Source: Ophthalmolycus amberensis (lineage: Eukaryota > Chordata > Actinopteri > Perciformes > Zoarcidae). From it: a stretch of DNA of 64,000 bases. Both the position numbers and the translations under genes were made by a program. The first letter of the stretch is position 1; each line of letters starts with the position of its first letter. Where the stretch lies: the NCBI GenBank assembly GCA_024529925.1, contig JAFEUB010001038.1, positions 4,158,501 to 4,222,500 on the forward strand, given 5' to 3'. Below, one piece after another: positions 61,277 to 64,000 of the stretch. The notes beneath the pieces were generated by a model. That model made no database searches. It saw nothing but the letters and a program-made list of their open reading frames with translations, and was not told where the DNA came from.

Positions 61277-63809
61277 AGTGTTCCCTCAACACACACACAC
61301 AGTGCTTTGACCTCAATGCAAGAATATCTTTTTTTCTCTTTTTCAATTCATACTACTCAGAATTAGCAAAGTGGCACTTGCAATTTTCAGACAAAGCGAT
61401 GAGCAGTGAGACAGATTCATACAATTTACCCAAAAACCTTCCAGAGGTCCGTCTCTTTCCTGCTTGCATAAAGTATTAGTGGCACTGCAAAGCACACAAA
61501 CGGACAAAACACCGTCTAAGTTGCAGTGCATGGAGCATTACGCCCACCTTTTTAGAAAGTAATTTGAGTTTTGTAATCAAAGTTGTACCTGGGGAGATAG
61601 ATGTGGAGGGAACAGGTGTTCCATTGATGGCACAACAGAGATACTGCTCAGCCCCTCCATTAGACGCTTTCAGTTATTTCCCCTCTGGAGGTTATCCAAC
61701 AGCACTCTACGGAATTAAAGCACACGGACACAATGCCTCTTCACTCATTCAAGTCTGAAAGCAGCAGACGCAGCAACTGCACCTTTGTCACGCATCCTCT
61801 ACCTCAATACCGCAAAGTCGAGTTTTTCACCTTGAACTGTATGTGCCAAAAAAGACATGATGATTCACATTCAGTGCAATAAGAGAAAAAGCAATTTAAT
61901 GGAATATACAGAATTGTATATTCCATATAACCCAGTAACGGGAAGATGTTATTTTGTACCTTCATAAAGGTTTCTTGGAATGCTGTCACTGTGTACACGT
62001 CTGTTCATTCTTGGTCGTCTTCAAGGCTGAGGTTTTATTTTGCTCTTAAACTATCCTGTGAGGTTCTTGTGTATCTAATCACGCAAAAAGAAGATGAAAG
62101 ACTGAGACATAAAAGCTCCGCTGTGAAAAGCCCATCTTTAAACATGTTTTCATGTTTTCCTTCACGTCAGCCCCTCCCATTTTTTGTGAAATATAGAGAC
62201 GAAAGCTCCTCTTGCCTTTAATTCCCAACCTTCCAATGACAAGTCAGAATTTTGGAAAGCCTCCACTGACTTTAGAGAGGTCTTATTTTTAACAACCAGG
62301 AATGAGCGGAATGCGGCGGGGTCCGCCTCCTCTCTCGGGGTGAGACCGTTAAAGGGATAAAGCACGACAGGGTTACGACCGAGACCTTTGCAGAGGGCAC
62401 CGACGCTGTGGGTAGTCTGGGATTTGTGGGATTTACATCACACATGGGCAGATGGACACGTGACCAACAACGCTCTGATCTTTTAAATGGCTATAGCCAG
62501 GTCAAATAAATGCGAAAGGACAGCATAGTCGGCATCCTTTGTGATCTGAACGGCCACATATGTCGCGCACACATCCGTGAGCTCCGTCAGTATATTATCA
62601 TCCAGAGGCATCTTTATGACTTAGATATACCATGTCATAAAACCTCCCCAGTCACTGATCACTATCTTGGACTGTACATTAGATGTGCAGTCAAATTGCA
62701 TGACTCATGGGAAGCTGTGGAGATATTCTGAAAATACATTTGCTTCTGAGTGTGGTCGTTTCTAGCTTCGCCCCCGCTCCATAAAAGACGTATTAGTGAC
62801 CTTTATAAAGAATTTTGGTAGTCAGGGCTAAGGCTCGACACATTTCCCCTCAAACTGACCTCTGGCCTTCTAAGTGGGTTCACATGCGGGCAGTACGGCG
62901 CTGGCTTCAATCAGCGAGGGGGAAGATGCACAGCTGGTACCAGCCGAGCAGAGACACGGCAGCGCAGTTTGAGATTAGTACGAATTTGGGGTTTTGTTGA
63001 GGAGATTTTGTCGTGCGTGAGCTTTCTGTCTCTGTCAAGTGATCTCAGAGAATAAACTGATTTAATCAGAGATAAACTAATACAAAGACAGCCCCCCGAG
63101 AACGGATTTCTTTGGAGAGGAGGAGGGGGAGCGAGACCGACAGATTAAGCGATATGGAAGGATGGGGCAGGGCAGGAGATAAAGAAGTCTAGGTGATGAA
63201 CATTAAATGTAGCTGCACTATTTCCTCTGGGATAGATATTGTTTGGTGACTATTTTCTTCTTGCGGTTATGTGGACTGGCCCTTTAAATATGCCCACTGA
63301 GAGACCACTCATGACCGACATTCACATGTTTATTAGGTGAATCGACAGACCTGACAAACATTCAATGCAGTTTGTGAGTAACAAGCAACATGAGGCAACC
63401 GAGCTCAGAGGGAGAAATGGGAAACTCTGAATCAGCAGTTAGTTGTGAACGTCTTTAGCCTGCTGGCTCCTTCCGACCCTGACAACAAAGTGGACGTGAT
63501 AAAAACATCATCCGGGATGATAAAGGGGCACTCCTTGTCAGATTCCAGATATAGTTGAGAGCATCCAGTGGCGATTTTTCTACATTATGTATGCGCACAC
63601 ACACGCAAACATCTATATCCATTTCCTGAATCTGACACATTCACCAGAAGCAATGGCTCAAGGTCTGTCACCCCGAAGAAATCCACTGCAGCATCACCAA
63701 GTGAATGCAAATAGGCTCAGTCAAACACTTCAATGCCCGAAAGCGCACAGAAAAATGGACCCACACAAGGACACACTGATAAACACAACGGATACACACA
63801 GATGGGCTA

Positions 63810-63833
63810 ACACACACACACACACACACACAC
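63810..63833. repeat. (AC)n microsatellite
   Basis: About 12 AC units near the right end of the window. Confidence 0.93.
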
Positions 63834-64000
63834 ATAACACGCGCATATGTATGAGTGTGAGGCAGCATCATCATTAGCTGTCAGCGGGCCCAATGTGTCC
63901 TCAAACTGTCATGTCCTTGCTGCTCGCCCTCAACCCAAACCAACACCAGCTGGTGCACCACGACAACATTCTGCAGTCCCAAAGAAAATAGACTGCAAAT

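Larger units (their letters stand above)
59116..64000. other. right-hand non-coding stretch, no confirmed gene
   Basis: One short open frame at 60,993-61,244 looks protein-like but is unrecognised (see findings). Otherwise only mixed unique sequence and a terminal microsatellite were seen. Confidence 0.5.

Overview
The window looks like nuclear DNA of a ray-finned (percomorph-like) fish. Evidence: a vertebrate multi-exon gene with GT-AG introns, many CA/GT microsatellites and long G or C homopolymers, and interspersed repeats of kinds I recognise from teleost genomes.

Only one gene can be assembled with confidence. It is a minus-strand Midline gene, best called mid1 (TRIM18), a RING / double B-box / coiled-coil / COS / FN3 / PRY-SPRY ubiquitin ligase that binds microtubules. 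All nine coding exons lie between 28,885 and 48,269. They join through eight canonical introns into a 2,070-nt reading frame (689 residues plus stop). Compared with the human protein of 667 residues (recalled from memory), the extra length is a 22-residue expansion of the linker between the RING and B-box 1. The coding exon carrying the start codon has an upstream splice acceptor at 48,337/48,338, so the promoter and 5' leader exon(s) lie further right. A candidate leader exon and promoter sits near 58.8-59.1 kb. A polyadenylation region lies near 28.0 kb.

Layout: 1-23.5 kb is non-coding in appearance and holds microsatellites, poly-G/C runs, a 33-bp minisatellite (19.7-20.2 kb) and dispersed repeat fragments (2.1, 2.7 and 12.1-12.6 kb). 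A CpG-dense block with splice-like signals on both strands (23.66-23.99 kb) may be the promoter or first exon of an unidentified gene. It is followed by a diverged tandem duplication (24.1-24.8 kb) and a LINE reverse-transcriptase remnant split by a (TA)n run (25.0-25.2 kb). mid1 fills 28.0-48.3 kb. From 48.3 to 64 kb I see no coding gene, only repeats, microsatellites and the candidate mid1 leader.

No tRNA, rRNA or CRISPR array was seen. No previously undescribed multi-gene system is evident. The points most worth checking are the CpG block at 23.7-24.0 kb, the CpG-rich patch inside mid1 intron 1, the linker insertion, and a dispersed repeat that carries a consensus CRE palindrome.
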